Shown here: in pieces, positions 6,735-7,489 of the stretch
How positions within the stretch are numbered: the first letter of the stretch is position 1
Layout of the letters: the number at the start of each line of letters is the position of its first letter
Assembly (NCBI GenBank): GCA_003153875.1
Contig: PMBY01000284.1
Span: 1 to 7,489 of the forward strand
From: Myxococcales bacterium
GTDB taxonomy: Bacteria; Myxococcota; Polyangia; Fen-1088
DNA: 7,489 bases
Direction of reading: 5' to 3'
Notes under the pieces: generated by a model
Told to the model about the DNA's origin: nothing
Databases searched by the model: none
Seen by the model: the letters and a program-made list of their open reading frames with translations, nothing else
Translations under genes and position numbers: made by a program

Positions 6735-6823
6735 CCCGGGTAGTCTACAATATTCTTGCAGACCGAGGGCGTACGCGTCGAATCGGGCCTGGGCTGCCCA
6801 AAGCGCTATGGCCGTGTGCAGCC

Positions 6824-6841
6824 TTGGCATCTGTGTTGCGT
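6824..6841 (+). promoter_or_regulatory. Sigma-54 (-24/-12) promoter candidate for the lipoprotein gene
   Basis: TTGGCATCTGTGTTGCGT has the invariant GG (6826-6827) and GC (6838-6839) separated by exactly 10 bases. Most flanking consensus positions also match (YTGGCAYG-N4-TTGC). Initiation would fall near 6851, giving a leader of about 158 bases before the ATG at 7009. A short inverted repeat TGGGC-T-GCCCA at 6790-6800 upstream could be an activator site, but it lies closer than usual. Sigma-54 promoters are common in myxobacteria and require an enhancer-binding activator. Confidence 0.5.
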
Positions 6842-6934
6842 CCTGACGGTTCCAGGCACATCTGGCCAACCCGCGCCCCCCCTGTCGTTTCCTTACGGCC
6901 AGATACGCGCAAGCACATTCGTCAATTACTCAGA

Positions 6935-6958
6935 TATCGGCATAACCGGTATGCGATA
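6935..6958 (+). promoter_or_regulatory. Imperfect palindrome / leader hairpin
   Basis: TATC (6935-6938), GCAT (6940-6943) and ACC (6945-6947) pair with GGT (6948-6950), ATGC (6951-6954) and GATA (6955-6958), with single bulged bases at 6939 and 6944. As RNA the outer 8 base pairs close a 7-base loop around ACCGGT; as DNA it is a near-dyad operator candidate. It lies about 50 bases before the lipoprotein start. Confidence 0.4.
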
Positions 6959-6968
6959 GACTATAAGA

Positions 6969-6986
6969 AGAAGCGGGCCTGCTTCT
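6969..6986 (+). promoter_or_regulatory. Short hairpin just upstream of the lipoprotein ribosome-binding site
   Basis: AGAAGC (6969-6974) and GCTTCT (6981-6986) are perfect complements with a GGGCCT loop and end 8 bases before the Shine-Dalgarno. No T-tract follows. It could stabilise the message or influence translation. Confidence 0.35.
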
Positions 6987-6994
6987 CCTACCGC

Positions 6995-7001
6995 AAGGAG
7001 G
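6995..7001 (+). promoter_or_regulatory. Strong Shine-Dalgarno site of the lipoprotein gene
   Basis: AAGGAGG lies 7 bases before ATG at 7009. It is the strongest ribosome-binding site in the window and fixes the start of a gene whose 3' end is outside the window. Confidence 0.85.
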
Positions 7002-7008
7002 AATAACC

Positions 7009-7489
7009 ATGACGAGAGACGCATTGAAGAGCCTTGCTGGCTTGTTGGCCAAAGCTGGCCTGCTTTGCCTGATCTTCTCGACCGGCTGTAGCCAAGGTTC
7101 GTCGGCTGGGAGCAGCGGCGGCTCTGCTGGCTCCGCGACTGGCCAGGGCGGCAGCGCGGGTGCTCCGCCCGCCACTGTACCGGTGGCAGGTGGCGGGGCG
7201 GCCGGTTCCGCGATCATAGGCGGAACCAGCGGCTCGGCAGGCAACGGCGGTGCTCTAGGTGGCACGTCCGACGCGGGAGCCGGGACAGCCGTGGCAGGCG
7301 CCACAGTTTCCGGCGGCGGGACAACCGCAGTCAGCAGCGATGGCGCAGTGGGAAACTCTGGCTCTGGCGGAGCTTCGGCGAGTGGCGGTCTGGGGACCAC
7401 GAGTGGCACCGCTGACACCGGCGGCGTTGGAAACACGGGTGGCGCCGGTCGCACGGGCGGTACGACGCCAATCGGTGGGACCAAGCCAA
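7009..7489 (+). CDS. Secreted lipoprotein with long Gly/Ser/Ala/Thr linker (3' truncated by window)
   Basis: The frame from the ATG at 7009 stays open to the end of the window (160 full codons). Residues 1-27 form a lipoprotein signal peptide: charged MTRDALK, hydrophobic LAGLLAKAGLLCLIF, then STGC with C27 as the probable lipidated cysteine. Ser at -3 is atypical for a lipobox, but Thr-Gly-Cys fits. Everything seen after C27 is low complexity, dominated by Gly, Ser, Ala and Thr with many GG, GT and GS pairs, very few charged residues and almost no aromatics. In Polyangia such tethers commonly join the lipid anchor to a C-terminal enzyme or binding domain, which here would lie beyond 7489. 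The function therefore cannot be assigned. The gene is divergent from the glycosyltransferase and has its own promoter candidate and strong ribosome-binding site. Confidence 0.78.
   Translation, partial: MTRDALKSLAGLLAKAGLLCLIFSTGCSQGSSAGSSGGSAGSATGQGGSAGAPPATVPVAGGGAAGSAIIGGTSGSAGNGGALGGTSDAGAGTAVAGATVSGGGTTAVSSDGAVGNSGSGGASASGGLGTTSGTADTGGVGNTGGAGRTGGTTPIGGTKP

Noticed and set aside
6930..7484. 184-residue Pro/Ala/Val-rich frame on the - strand
   Set aside because: It is the mirror of the Gly/Ser/Ala lipoprotein tract. The + strand has a strong ribosome-binding site and lipoprotein signal peptide.
1..7489. CRISPR arrays, tRNA or rRNA genes, insertion sequences
   Set aside because: I saw no spaced direct repeats, no cloverleaf-like sequence, no transposase and no terminal inverted repeats.

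Overview
The window is high-GC DNA with a strong GC bias at third codon positions. Its gene content suggests a Myxococcota bacterium, probably of the Polyangia type. Supporting signs are tandem ECF sigma factors, a FecR-type anti-sigma factor with a large extra C-terminal domain, an orphan outer-membrane barrel protein with an Ala/Pro-rich linker, and a lipoprotein with a very long Gly/Ser/Ala/Thr tract after the lipobox. This assignment is inference; there is no rRNA or marker gene to confirm it.

Layout. Positions 1-32 may hold the last codons of an upstream gene. From 39 to 4878 four genes lie on the + strand: ECF sigma factor 1 (39-704), ECF sigma factor 2 (about 853-1479), a FecR-domain transmembrane regulator (1476-2975, TTG start overlapping the sigma 2 stop, good Shine-Dalgarno) and a predicted outer-membrane beta-barrel protein (3046 or 3055 to 4878). 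A convergent gene on the - strand (4914-6734) encodes a polytopic GT-C-like membrane glycosyltransferase. A 274-base divergent intergenic region follows. It contains a good match to a sigma-54 (-24/-12) promoter reading right and two leader hairpins, and leads into a lipoprotein gene (7009 onward) that runs off the window.

How the genes may work together. The sigma 2-FecR-barrel block resembles a cell-surface signalling cassette: an outer-membrane protein, a periplasmic FecR domain across the inner membrane, and a cytoplasmic ECF sigma factor. It departs from the Fec/Fox pattern in three ways: a second ECF sigma gene lies upstream, the FecR protein carries an extra six-cysteine C-terminal domain behind an (AlaPro)n linker, and the outer-membrane partner does not look like a TonB-dependent receptor. 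The glycosyltransferase and lipoprotein are envelope genes but have separate transcription; a functional link to the cassette is speculative.

The most notable items are this sigma-sigma-FecR-barrel module and the sigma-54-like promoter with a structured leader ahead of the lipoprotein.
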